Shown: in pieces, positions 28,776 through 37,278 of the stretch
How the letters are laid out: every line of letters starts with the position of its first letter
How positions within the stretch are numbered: the first letter of the stretch is position 1
Source of the DNA: Sporosarcina cascadiensis
GTDB taxonomy: Bacteria > Bacillota > Bacilli > Bacillales_A > Planococcaceae
Assembly: GCF_009650995.1 (NCBI RefSeq)
Contig: NZ_WHVV01000001.1
Location: 186,001-250,000 of the forward strand
DNA length: 64,000 nt
Direction: 5' to 3'
Made by a program: the position numbers and the translations under genes
Notes under the pieces: model-generated
What the model was told of the DNA's origin: nothing
The model's input: the letters and a program-made list of their open reading frames with translations, nothing else
Databases searched by the model: none

Positions 28776-29484
28776 CCCGGTCGCTTCCTTTCCGCTTCAA
28801 CCGATCCAAATGTTCCTTGCGATCTGCTTTGATCTCATCCATTTTGGAAGAAAACAATTGACTGAAATCAGATGAATCCGTAGAGGTGTTTCCAGACTGT
28901 ACTTTTGAGAAAAAGCGTTCATAAAGCTGTGAAATAATGCCTTTGCGAACATCACTGCCTTCGGAATCATAACGGTCCAGCAAATCAGCGATATCGGCAG
29001 GATCATCAATTTCTTTCAGCAGCTGGACATTTTCGCCGACACCTACTACAAAATAATGATTGCCCATTTTCACTAATTGAATAGATTTATGCTGTCCAAG
29101 CGGCACGCCGCCCAAATTGGTCATCAAGCGGGTCTGGTCAAAACTGCGATTGCGTTTATTAAGAAATCGCAGCAGCCATACAAGCAAACCGATAACAAAA
29201 ATAAAGGCTAAAAGGGTCCGGATATAATCCCAGGCAGACAGCCCTTTTGGCGCTTTCTCAGTCTCCTGCGGATCGGACAGGCTTCCCGGGGCCCCCGCCG
29301 GAATGTCCTGATCTTTTTTATCTGCTTGATTTTCAGCAGTATCATCCGAACTGCAGTCTTTTCCTTTTCCAAAGCAGTCAGATACACGGGCATTAGGATC
29401 TGTTTCTGCCTCTGCGTGCGGCATCCAGAAAACGAGGCATACGAGCAGCATAACAAACCATTTGGTAAATTGTTTTACGTTCAT
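28768..29484 (-). CDS. fliZ: Flagellar export accessory protein FliO/FliZ
   Basis: FliO (FliZ in B. subtilis) helps assemble the FliPQR gate. The 238-residue protein has an N-terminal signal peptide (about 1-27, ending at HAEA), a charged extracytoplasmic segment containing a Cys pair (CFGKGKDC), one membrane helix (about 85-107) and a cytosolic FliO domain with RSFDQTRLMTNLGGVPLGQHKSIQLVKMG. It lies between cheY and fliP. Sequence conservation in this family is low, but architecture and context agree. Confidence 0.9.
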   Translation of the reverse strand: MNVKQFTKWFVMLLVCLVFWMPHAEAETDPNARVSDCFGKGKDCSSDDTAENQADKKDQDIPAGAPGSLSDPQETEKAPKGLSAWDYIRTLLAFIFVIGLLVWLLRFLNKRNRSFDQTRLMTNLGGVPLGQHKSIQLVKMGNHYFVVGVGENVQLLKEIDDPADIADLLDRYDSEGSDVRKGIISQLYERFFSKVQSGNTSTDSSDFSQLFSSKMDEIKADRKEHLDRLKRKGSDRDD

Positions 29485-29492
29485 AAGATGAC

Positions 29493-29855
29493 TTAGCTCA
29501 ACGCTTTGTCGATCGCTTCAATCACACGGTCAGCCTGGAATGGTTTTACGATGAAATCTTTAGCGCCCGCTTGAATTGCATCAATAACCATGGCCTGCTG
29601 CCCCATAGCTGAACACATAATGATAGTTGCAGACGGATCATTGCCTTTAATTGCTTTAAGTGCAGCGATTCCGTCCATCTCCGGCATCGTGATATCCATT
29701 GTGACCAGATCCGGTTTTAACTCACTGTACTTTTCTACAGCCTGCGCACCGTCTGCTGCCTCTCCTACTACTTCATAATCATTCTTCGTCAAGATATCCT
29801 TGATCATCATACGCATAAATGCTGCGTCGTCAACTACTAAAATTCGTTTTCCCAT
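29493..29855 (-). CDS. cheY: Chemotaxis response regulator CheY
   Basis: This is a single-domain receiver of 120 residues. The acidic pocket is D9-D10 and the phospho-acceptor is Asp54 in VTMDITMPEMDG. The switch Thr/Ser region (MCSAMGQ) and the Lys in FIVKPF are intact. It is phosphorylated by CheA and binds FliM to alter rotation. It sits between fliY and fliZ, as in B. subtilis. An AGGAGG-like box is not perfect (GGAGGGATAAGC) but well placed. Confidence 0.98.
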   Translation of the reverse strand: MGKRILVVDDAAFMRMMIKDILTKNDYEVVGEAADGAQAVEKYSELKPDLVTMDITMPEMDGIAALKAIKGNDPSATIIMCSAMGQQAMVIDAIQAGAKDFIVKPFQADRVIEAIDKALS

Positions 29856-29877
29856 TGCTTATCCCTCCAAGTATCTA

Positions 29878-31065
29878 CTATCGTAAATTGTTTAATCGGT
29901 CCATCTGACTTAGTATATCCGTAATCCGGACACCGAAGTTTTCATCTATGACTACTACTTCTCCTTTAGCAATAAAGCGGTTGTTGACCAAGATATCGAC
30001 AGGTTCACCCGCCAATTTATCCAGTTCAATAATAGAGCCTCCGGACATTTCCAGGATTTCCTGGACTGAACGCTTCGTACGGCCTAATTCTACCGTTACT
30101 TGAAGAGGTATATCAAGCAGCATATTTAAATTATTTGCTTCTTCTTTGTTCAAGCTCGGTGCGTCGAAGCTGGCAAATTGTGCCTGCTGTACTTGAACCT
30201 GAGGCTGTGCCGGTCTTTGCTGAGGTGGCGCTTGCTGAACCTGCTGCTGGGGCGGTGCCTGATAAGCCGGCTCTGGCTCCTGCTGGGCGGCCGGCTGCTG
30301 ATATTCCTGCTGCTGCGGCTGTGGTGCAGGCTGTGCCGGTGCAGGCGGTTCTTCTGTAACAGTTGCCGCCTCTTCTTCTCCCATCAAAGATGAAACTAGT
30401 TTCTTACCAAACTCCAGAGGGAATAGCTGCATAATATTCGAATCAATTAACTCGCCCACCCTTAAATTGAAAGACACGCGGATCAGCAGATTATGAGGCG
30501 GAATATGTTCAGTACCCTGGTCCAGCTGAATATTCATCAAATCAATTGTAGGCGGTGAAATGTCCACTTTCTTATTGAAAATAGTGGACATCGAAGTAGC
30601 AGAAGAGCCCATCATTTGATTCATCGCTTCCTGTACAGCGCTAAGATGGATATCCCCCAAATCTTCATTCGGCGAAGTCCCATCCCCGCCCAGCATCAAG
30701 TCTGCGATAATCGCTGCGTCACTCTGCTTAATAACAAGCAGATTCACACCGCTCAGACCTTCTGTGTATTCCACTTTAATCGCAACATAAGGATGGACAA
30801 ATTCTCTATCCAGCTCGTCACGTTTAATCAGTGTGATTTTCGGTGTCGTAATTTCCACTTTCTGTCCAAGCAATGCAGACAGTGCAGTCGCCGAACTGCC
30901 GAATGAAATATTGCCGACCTCCCCAAGCGCGTCCTGCTCCATCTCCGTCAAATAATCATTAATTTCGATTTCATCTGATTCAGGTGCAGCTTCTTCAGCG
31001 GGTTCCAATGTTTCACCCCTCAGCAACGCTTCTATTTCTTCCTGTGAGAGAATGTTATCACTCAT
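29878..31065 (-). CDS. fliY: Flagellar switch protein/CheY-P phosphatase FliY
   Basis: FliY is the Gram-positive C-ring protein that combines a CheC-like phosphatase with a FliN domain. In order: an N-terminal FliM-like CheY-binding motif (SDNILSQEEIEALL); two phosphatase helices (EVGNISFGSSATAL and VQEAMNQMMGSSATSM); a long P/Q-rich linker of about 65 residues; and a C-terminal FliN/SpoA domain (LLDIPLQVTVELGRTKRSVQEIL). The frame extends to 31161, but GGGAGGGG places the start at ATG 31068 or 31065. It overlaps the fliM end. Confidence 0.95.
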   Translation of the reverse strand: MSDNILSQEEIEALLRGETLEPAEEAAPESDEIEINDYLTEMEQDALGEVGNISFGSSATALSALLGQKVEITTPKITLIKRDELDREFVHPYVAIKVEYTEGLSGVNLLVIKQSDAAIIADLMLGGDGTSPNEDLGDIHLSAVQEAMNQMMGSSATSMSTIFNKKVDISPPTIDLMNIQLDQGTEHIPPHNLLIRVSFNLRVGELIDSNIMQLFPLEFGKKLVSSLMGEEEAATVTEEPPAPAQPAPQPQQQEYQQPAAQQEPEPAYQAPPQQQVQQAPPQQRPAQPQVQVQQAQFASFDAPSLNKEEANNLNMLLDIPLQVTVELGRTKRSVQEILEMSGGSIIELDKLAGEPVDILVNNRFIAKGEVVVIDENFGVRITDILSQMDRLNNLR

Positions 31066-32059
31066 CATCCTCATCCCCTCCCGTCTCCAAAATATCCAGT
31101 ATTTGAACAGCCATGCGGTTTCGCAGTTTTCCCGGCTGTGCGGTAAATTTAGGCGTATCACCGACTCGGATCGTTAATGGTTCTTCAATTCTTGTATTTA
31201 ATGAAATCACATCACCCATCTGCAAGTATAAGAAGTCTTCTACAGAGATTTCTCCTTTACCCAGTTCTGCAGTAATCGGCAGTGAGGCTTTTTTGATTCG
31301 TTTCTCGAGAAGTACACTCTGTTCAGGCGTCGGTTCCTTTTTATTCGTCTGCATCCAGTAGCTGACCGACAAATTTGGAATTATCGGTTCCAGAACAATG
31401 TGCGGGATACAGATATTGATCATTCCGCTTGATTCGCCGATCATTATGTTGAATGAAATAACGACGACCGTTTCATTGGGAGAGATCATCTGCAGGAACT
31501 GCGGATTCACTTCCATCTCCGCGAGATACGGATCGATATCGATCAAACCTGACCATGCTTCCCGCAAACTGTCAAAAGAACGTTCAAATAAGTTCGTTAA
31601 AATTTTCGTCTCGATCTCAGTCATATTATCCACTTTGCCGGAACTCGAGCCGAATCCGCCCATTAAGCGCTCCAGCATGGAATAGGCAACGTTCGGATTC
31701 ACTTCCATCAAGATATTGCCTTCGAGCGGTGACACATCAAATATATTGATCAGCGTCATATTCGGAATCGAGCTGATAAACTCTTCAAAAGGAATCTGAT
31801 CGACCGAAACGACATTGATCTGAATATATGTACGCAGCTGAGCTGAAAAATAGGTCGTCAGCAATCTGGCGAAGTTTTCATGAATCCGTGTCAGACTGCG
31901 AATCTGATCTTTCGAGAACCGCAGCGCACGTTTAAAATCATAGACCCGTACTTTGCGGGTTTCTTCTTCTTTCTTCATTTCTTCCGCTGACATCTCACCT
32001 GTCGATAAGGCAGACAGAAGCGCATCTATTTCATTTTGGGACAGCACATCTCCCGACAT
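31058..32059 (-). CDS. fliM: Flagellar motor switch protein FliM
   Basis: FliM is the C-ring subunit that binds CheY-P and sets rotation direction. The 333-residue protein begins with the CheY-binding peptide LSQNEIDALLSAL, followed by the CheC-like middle domain, which lacks catalytic pairs, and a C-terminal SpoA domain (LGKGEISVEDFLYLQMGDVI). An AGGAGGTG box precedes the ATG. It overlaps fliY and follows fliL. Confidence 0.97.
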   Translation of the reverse strand: MSGDVLSQNEIDALLSALSTGEMSAEEMKKEEETRKVRVYDFKRALRFSKDQIRSLTRIHENFARLLTTYFSAQLRTYIQINVVSVDQIPFEEFISSIPNMTLINIFDVSPLEGNILMEVNPNVAYSMLERLMGGFGSSSGKVDNMTEIETKILTNLFERSFDSLREAWSGLIDIDPYLAEMEVNPQFLQMISPNETVVVISFNIMIGESSGMINICIPHIVLEPIIPNLSVSYWMQTNKKEPTPEQSVLLEKRIKKASLPITAELGKGEISVEDFLYLQMGDVISLNTRIEEPLTIRVGDTPKFTAQPGKLRNRMAVQILDILETGGDEDDE

Positions 32060-32107
32060 TAGCCCACCTCCTCTTGCGTAAGCACCTCTTACAGATCATA
32101 CGGCCCG

Positions 32108-32539
32108 TCACTGAATAATGTAAGAGACAATATACACTTTCTCTATCTTACCATCCTGCATCAGTTCATTCAGCTGGGCTTTTATAGAATCCTGGAACTG
32201 CTGTTTTCCTGCTTTTCCTTCAAAATCTTTCGCCGTTAATTCGGAAAGCTCCTGGATGACGAGATTCTTCACCTGGAAATCACGCTTCGTCAATTCTTCT
32301 CCGGCTTTTTTGCTGTCCGTCTGGATTTTCAATGAAACCCGGATGAAATTGCGGCCGGACAGATTCGTTGTAATTTCTTCGACATCGACAGAGGACTCAA
32401 GAATTTCATCGATATTCGGACCTTTCTCGGCCTCTTCATCCCCTTTGTTAAAATTCAGAATGAGTACAACCGCCACTACGCCGATGAGCGTAATACTTAC
32501 TAAAATAATCAATGAAATCGTCAATAATTTATTCTTCAT
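32108..32539 (-). CDS. fliL: Flagellar basal body-associated protein FliL
   Basis: FliL is a single-pass protein associated with the stator and basal body. Starting at ATG 32539, the product (143 residues, MKNKLLTISLIILVSI) has one N-terminal membrane helix (about 6-28) and an extracytoplasmic FliL domain ending VYIVSYIIQ. The longer frame overlaps flbD too far and has no ribosome binding site, so the internal start is chosen. It overlaps the flbD 3' end. Confidence 0.93.
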   Translation of the reverse strand: MKNKLLTISLIILVSITLIGVVAVVLILNFNKGDEEAEKGPNIDEILESSVDVEEITTNLSGRNFIRVSLKIQTDSKKAGEELTKRDFQVKNLVIQELSELTAKDFEGKAGKQQFQDSIKAQLNELMQDGKIEKVYIVSYIIQ

Positions 32540-32750
32540 CTTCTTCACCCCGGATATGCGGATTCGACAACAGCTGGACCGCTTGATAAAATTCAATGAT
32601 CCGGCTGTTCACTTCCTCAACCGTATCAAGAACGATGTACTTCGACCCTGAAGTCAGCGTAATGGTCGTGTCTGGAAACGACTCAACCTTCTCTATGTAT
32701 AAAGCGTTTAACGTGAATGTCGTGTTATTCAATCTCGTAACTTTAATCAT
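32529..32750 (-). CDS. flbD: FlbD family flagellar protein (YlzI)
   Basis: A 73-residue protein of the Firmicutes FlbD family, which is unrelated to the Caulobacter regulator of that name. It starts MIKVTRLNNTTFTLNALYIEKVE and has the family pattern of an 'ITLTSGSKYIVLDTVEEV' core. Its function is unproven. It is conserved between flgE and fliL in Bacillales and Clostridia, and the tight overlap with fliL suggests co-translation. Confidence 0.88.
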   Translation of the reverse strand: MIKVTRLNNTTFTLNALYIEKVESFPDTTITLTSGSKYIVLDTVEEVNSRIIEFYQAVQLLSNPHIRGEEDEE

Positions 32751-32805
32751 ATGTAAGGGGCCAGGCCAAGGCCGGCCCGACCCTCCTTTTCAAACTATGC
32801 TATTT

Positions 32806-33612
32806 TTATCGTTTTAAGTTTACTAGTTCCTGCAAAATTTCGTCTGATGTTGTGATTATCCGGGTGTTGGCCTGGAATCCACGCTGCGCAACAATCATTT
32901 CTGTGAATTCTTCGGATAGGTCTACGTTGGACATTTCTACAAAACCAGACTCAATTTTACCGCGTCCTTCTAACATTGGCGCTCCGAAGTTATCCTCAGG
33001 TGAGCCAGAGTTTGCAGAGAACTGAAACAGATTCCCCCCTACTTTTTCCAAACCACCAGGGTTCGCAAATTTAGTTATAGAGATATTCTGTGTTCCTTGC
33101 AATTCATCTTGGCCAGGCTGAACATATCTGACACTTCCATCTTGACCGATAGACATTGAAGTAGCATCTAAAGGGATGTTAATTTTAGCACTACCTGTAT
33201 CCAAAACGTATCTACCTTCTCCATCTACCAAATCTCCATTTTGATCCAATCCGAAATTGCCTGCTCTCGTATAAAAAGAATTTTCTCCGCCGTCTTCACC
33301 TACCTTAAAAAAACCATCTCCAGATATCGCCAAATCCAATGTATTACCCGTGAATTGTGTTGAGCCACCACTATGAATTGTATCAATAGCTGCAATTTGT
33401 GAACCTAGCCCAACCTGTTTATAGTTTACTCCACCACGCAAGTCTGTCGGACCTGTCGCACCTGAAACTGTTTGAGAAATAAGATCCTTAAAAACCGCAC
33501 GGCCTTTCTTAAATCCGTAAGTATTAACATTGGCAATATTATTACCAATAACGTCTAATTTCGTTTGAAAGTTTTTCAATCCTGATATTCCTGAGTACAT
33601 TGAGCGTAACAT
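32806..33612 (-). CDS. flgE: Flagellar hook protein FlgE (FlgG-like length)
   Basis: A 268-residue hook protein. The N-terminus MLRSMYSGISGLKNFQTKLDVIGNNIANVNTYGFKKGR is the rod/hook family signature. The C-terminus (VEMSNVDLSEEFTEMIVAQRGFQANTRII) is the matching coiled partner. The longer frame begins at 33675, but GAGAGGGG precedes ATG at 33612. It is short like B. subtilis FlgE, which was long called FlgG. Its position after flgD supports the hook assignment over distal rod. Confidence 0.95.
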   Translation of the reverse strand: MLRSMYSGISGLKNFQTKLDVIGNNIANVNTYGFKKGRAVFKDLISQTVSGATGPTDLRGGVNYKQVGLGSQIAAIDTIHSGGSTQFTGNTLDLAISGDGFFKVGEDGGENSFYTRAGNFGLDQNGDLVDGEGRYVLDTGSAKINIPLDATSMSIGQDGSVRYVQPGQDELQGTQNISITKFANPGGLEKVGGNLFQFSANSGSPEDNFGAPMLEGRGKIESGFVEMSNVDLSEEFTEMIVAQRGFQANTRIITTSDEILQELVNLKR

Positions 33613-33696
33613 AATGTAGTTTCCCCTCTCGGTTTTAAAATGTACCGCTTCATTCAGTCGGCGGTACGGTGGCATCCTCGTAAGGTCCTGCCGTTA

Positions 33697-34074
33697 TTAG
33701 CTGAGCAATATAGTGCCGTCGATATTCGTAAATAACTGGTCTTTCGCTTCCATGCGGTTCATCGCGGTGATGACGGTTGAGTTCTTTGCACTGACAATGA
33801 GTGCGGCTTGATCGGTCAACACGAGCGATTCACGGATTCCCTTCCTCTTCGCCTCGTCCACTTTCTCTGAGATGCGTGCCCATTCTGCTTCTGTCATCTG
33901 AATGCCTCGTTCTTGCAGTCGGTCGTTAGCATGCTTGCTGATCTTCAGCTTTTCAGGCTGTACCGCTTGCTGCAGATGTGCTGAGAATGACTGATTGGGC
34001 TGAGTTTTCTGCTGTGTCTGTCCTGGGCGTATGAGCGGCTGTGATGGAATGCGATGGAAATCAATCTTGTTCAT
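33697..34074 (-). CDS. TIGR02530-type flagellar operon protein
   Basis: A 125-residue protein of the uncharacterised 'flagellar operon protein' family of Firmicutes. The N-terminal half is polar (MNKIDFHRIPSQPLIRPGQ). The C-terminal half is conserved, with KISKHANDRLQERGI, KGIRESLVLTDQAALIVSAKNSTVITAMNR. The role is unknown; its place between flgD and flgE suggests hook assembly. The family name is from memory and should be confirmed by a profile search. Confidence 0.85.
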   Translation of the reverse strand: MNKIDFHRIPSQPLIRPGQTQQKTQPNQSFSAHLQQAVQPEKLKISKHANDRLQERGIQMTEAEWARISEKVDEAKRKGIRESLVLTDQAALIVSAKNSTVITAMNRMEAKDQLFTNIDGTILLS

Positions 34075-34094
34075 GACATCGCTCCATTCGTTTC

Positions 34095-34787
34095 TTATTC
34101 TCTTGATTCACTAATTGATGTAAATTGTTTCCCTTCAATTTTACTGCCATCGGCTAGTATATAATTCAGCTTGCCGTCTTTATTTGTAACAGAAATCACT
34201 TTGGCTGTCTTTTCTACATCGCCGTCCATATAACTGACATTCTTGCCGATCAGCATACTGGCCTGCACCAAATTATTCGGCTGGCTTCCTGAACTTCCGC
34301 CCGTACCGTTCGCAAGCACTTCGGAAATATTGCCGGGTGATAGCTCTTTGCCGTCTTCCAGTGTAAAGATGACTGAGCCGTCCACATATTTAATGGATTG
34401 AATATTGCCGGTTCCTTCATTAATAATTGGCTTGCCGTCTTCATCTTTCTTATCTGTCACTTCATGCCATTTCACGTCTTTGCCAATGAAACTATTATAC
34501 TGAATCAATTGACTTTGAGACTGAATATCTGCAAACTTATCAAAAGCTTTCGCCATATTCATCGTTTGCTCAAGCGCTGAGAACTGCGCCATCTGTGCCA
34601 TGAATTCCGTATCTTTCATTGGATTCGTCGGATCCTGGTTTGTCAGCTGGGTGATCAGAATTTTCATGAACGCATCTTTCCCCATTGTATCGGGTCCTGT
34701 CTTACGTTCGTCACGCTGCTTGTTGATCAGATACATCGAGTCTGTGATCGCCTGCTGGCCTGACATCGAATTTACTTCGTTAGCCAT
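34095..34787 (-). CDS. flgD: Flagellar hook cap/scaffold protein FlgD
   Basis: FlgD caps the growing hook. The 230-residue protein has the conserved N-terminal block MGKDAFMKILITQLTNQDPTNPMKDTEFMAQMAQFSALEQT (about 35-80). The C-terminal half is longer than B. subtilis FlgD and looks internally duplicated: FIGKDVKW..GSVIFTLEDGKEL (about 100-150) and LIGKNVSY..GKLNYILADGSKI (about 178-222). It lies between fliK and the TIGR02530-type gene. Confidence 0.94.
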   Translation of the reverse strand: MANEVNSMSGQQAITDSMYLINKQRDERKTGPDTMGKDAFMKILITQLTNQDPTNPMKDTEFMAQMAQFSALEQTMNMAKAFDKFADIQSQSQLIQYNSFIGKDVKWHEVTDKKDEDGKPIINEGTGNIQSIKYVDGSVIFTLEDGKELSPGNISEVLANGTGGSSGSQPNNLVQASMLIGKNVSYMDGDVEKTAKVISVTNKDGKLNYILADGSKIEGKQFTSISESRE

Positions 34788-34789
34788 TT

Positions 34790-36187
34790 CTATACCTCCA
34801 GTTCAATCATGAACTCCTGGAAAGTCTGTTCATGTTCATCCTGATTTTCGTTTTGTTCAGAAGTCTGTTCATTCTGCTTCTCATGCTGTTTATTAAAAGC
34901 CTGCTCCCGTTCATTCTTGCCCGGGTCCTGTAACGTCTGCGAAAGATCAATGCGTTCCACCTGCAAGTTCTGCTGATTGAATGCGTGACGCAGCTGATGC
35001 ATCTGGCTGTCAAGCATTTCACGGGCCATGGCAGACGATGCCAGGATTCTGGCTGTCATAACGCCGTTTACTTCCAGCAGTTCAATACGTACCTGCCCCA
35101 AATGCTCAGGATACAGTTTCACTAATAGACGGTTCGTTCCGCCTGTCTGACCAAAATTCGCACGGTTCAATACAGCCTGAAACTCTCTCATTAATGCTTC
35201 ACTTCGGCTTTCCGGTGCTTTTTCAGTCTGAGTCATCTGAAACACGGGTCTCGCTTCTGTTTGCGTCATCGCGGTTTGAAGAGTCGGTGCCTCGTTAGAC
35301 TTTGTTTGCTCCCCCTGCTGCTTGGTATCTGCAGCCGGCTGTTCCGTCGTGAAACGAATCATATGCTGAACAGCAGCAGGCAGCTGGATTGTCTGCTTGA
35401 TCTCCGGCTGAATGGATTTCTCTTCTATATGACCCGCGAACTGTGCAAGCAATGGCTGAATGGTCTTAATCAGTTCTTCCTGCTTTATATGCAGATCCAT
35501 TTTAGGAGCTGTCAGTTCAATGGCTTTGAATAAAGCTGTGATTTCCACTGCAACTTTTTCAGGCAGGTTCTCTGTCACGATCTGCAACTGTTCAGGCGGC
35601 AGTTTTTGCAATGTCTCCAATACAAACCAAATATCACCGGTTGCTTCCAACTGCTTAATTTCTTCTTCCGAAACACCTGCTTCTGCTAGGGCCTTAGTCA
35701 TCACTTCTACTAGTTTATCAGGATTTTCCGTAATAAGAGAAGCTAATTGTTGCAGACTAGGAAACTTATTTAAGTTTGTCAGATCAGTTAGAAGTAATTC
35801 GCTTTCTAACGCGCTGTTTAGATTATCATCCAGTTTCGACTCAGTAATAACTACCTCTGTTGCAGAATCTGTGATAACCACGTTTTGCTTGCCGCCCAAC
35901 ACTTTCATCAACTGATCCATTGCCGAAACCGTCTTGCCATCCTGCTGCAACTCTTTTAAAACAGCTGCAAGTTCTTCTAAACTTCCAGCCTGCATGATAT
36001 CCTGCATCAGTTCAGTCAAAGCACTGTCGGTTCCCATTGTTGAAGAAGTATCAGTCAGCTGAGAAGCTCCCATTAAACTCTGATACACACTGCCAAATCC
36101 GGCACTGCTTGTACCACTGGAAGAATTACTTGGAGTAACAGACGGCACACTCGGTGCACCAACACCCATCAATAGTCCTAAATTCAC
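34790..36187 (-). CDS. fliK: Flagellar hook-length control protein FliK
   Basis: FliK is the secreted ruler that triggers the FlhB specificity switch. The 465-residue protein has a variable Gln/Glu/Leu-rich N-terminal region and the C-terminal Flg_hook domain, with LLVKLYPEHLGQVRIELLEVNGVMTARILASS (about 355-390). GTG at 36187 with GGGAGGTG upstream is chosen over the 36271 frame, which would overlap the preceding gene. It ends 2 bases before flgD starts. Confidence 0.93.
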   Translation of the reverse strand: MNLGLLMGVGAPSVPSVTPSNSSSGTSSAGFGSVYQSLMGASQLTDTSSTMGTDSALTELMQDIMQAGSLEELAAVLKELQQDGKTVSAMDQLMKVLGGKQNVVITDSATEVVITESKLDDNLNSALESELLLTDLTNLNKFPSLQQLASLITENPDKLVEVMTKALAEAGVSEEEIKQLEATGDIWFVLETLQKLPPEQLQIVTENLPEKVAVEITALFKAIELTAPKMDLHIKQEELIKTIQPLLAQFAGHIEEKSIQPEIKQTIQLPAAVQHMIRFTTEQPAADTKQQGEQTKSNEAPTLQTAMTQTEARPVFQMTQTEKAPESRSEALMREFQAVLNRANFGQTGGTNRLLVKLYPEHLGQVRIELLEVNGVMTARILASSAMAREMLDSQMHQLRHAFNQQNLQVERIDLSQTLQDPGKNEREQAFNKQHEKQNEQTSEQNENQDEHEQTFQEFMIELEV

Positions 36188-36215
36188 TTTTTCACCTCCC
36201 TTAACTACTATTATA

Positions 36216-36824
36216 CTACTTTGTAAGCATAGTTGTATATTTCGCAGCTTGTTCCGGGGACATTTTCTCAAGTATAGCTGCTAAAGTCGCAGGTTTCAGA
36301 CTAGATAAAATTTGTACTGCCTCTGCATCGCCCATTTTGGTAATAACAGGAGCTGCTGATTTAGCCGACATTTGTTCATAAGTCGTAATGATTTCCTTGA
36401 AGTCACGCTTCGTTTCACTCTGTGCCAGTTTTAGTTTTTCAATTTCTTCATTCAGTTTTTCTTTTTCGATCTCCAGTGTTTCATTGGAATCTTTCACTTT
36501 CGTCAGTTCATCCTGCACTTCAAACAGCTGGGCTTCTTTTTCCTGGATTTCAGCCTGCAGTGAAATGACACGCTCTTCCAGGATTAAGTCACCTTCCGCC
36601 TGCTCGTCAGGTGCTTTCTCTTCAAGAAAAGGTATTTTTGAAGTCCATTCTTTAGCTTGATCAAAGACATTTATGTCCGCGACTTTCGCTATAATTAATA
36701 CGACAGCCATTGTGAACATGAGAGGAATAATGATCCAAGCTAATAAAATCTGAAAAAAACCAGCGGACTTCTTCTCTTGCACTTCTACAGATTCTACCTC
36801 TTTTTTCTTCTTAGCTTTTGCCAC
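36216..36824 (-). CDS. ylxF: MotE/YlxF-like flagellar protein with MgtE N-like domain
   Basis: The 202-residue protein has a basic start (MAKAKKKKEVE), one membrane helix (about 25-47), a long coiled coil (about 75-145) and a C-terminal MgtE_N/FliG-like helical domain (VQILSSLKPATLAAILEKMSPEQAAKYTTML). B. subtilis YlxF holds the same position. Alphaproteobacterial MotE is a chaperone for MotC, but the function in Bacillales is not established. Its ATG sits directly after fliJ. Confidence 0.88.
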   Translation of the reverse strand: MAKAKKKKEVESVEVQEKKSAGFFQILLAWIIIPLMFTMAVVLIIAKVADINVFDQAKEWTSKIPFLEEKAPDEQAEGDLILEERVISLQAEIQEKEAQLFEVQDELTKVKDSNETLEIEKEKLNEEIEKLKLAQSETKRDFKEIITTYEQMSAKSAAPVITKMGDAEAVQILSSLKPATLAAILEKMSPEQAAKYTTMLTK

Positions 36825-36825
36825 T

Positions 36826-37278
36826 TTACCACCTGTCTTCTTTTGAGCGAAATTTCATCGTGGCCAGTTCGTCAATCCGATTTGCCTCCGCATGTTCCAT
36901 TTCTGCATCATATTGTTGTTTATTCAGTTCTTTCATCTTTTCAAACTTCTTCACTTCTATATTTTTCTCCAGCAATTGCGACTCATACCAGCTCATTTTC
37001 GAACGGGATTTCATGACTTCCTGTTGAATTTGATCGATTTTCACATCGAGCGTACCAATAAATCGCGAATAATGATGCAGATCATCAATGGAGAAACCAG
37101 TGCTCATTCGCTGCTGCTGCTCTTCCAGTGTGTCTTCTTTCTTTTTCAGCTGGTCATACAGCTCCCTGGCCACTTCTTCAAACTGCTCAATGGCTTCTTT
37201 ATAAGCCATTTCCGTTTCATCACGCTCTTGTTCCCGCAATGTCAGCACTTTTTCAAATCGGTAGCGGTAAGAAGTCAT
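36826..37278 (-). CDS. fliJ: Flagellar export chaperone/stalk protein FliJ
   Basis: FliJ is a small antiparallel coiled coil that inserts into the FliI ATPase hexamer and links it to FlhA. The 150-residue product is almost wholly alpha-helical and charged, starting YRYRFEKVLTLREQERDETEMAYKEA, which is typical for FliJ. It overlaps fliI by an ATGA. Sequence conservation is weak, so position is an important part of the call. Confidence 0.94.
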   Translation of the reverse strand: MTSYRYRFEKVLTLREQERDETEMAYKEAIEQFEEVARELYDQLKKKEDTLEEQQQRMSTGFSIDDLHHYSRFIGTLDVKIDQIQQEVMKSRSKMSWYESQLLEKNIEVKKFEKMKELNKQQYDAEMEHAEANRIDELATMKFRSKEDRW

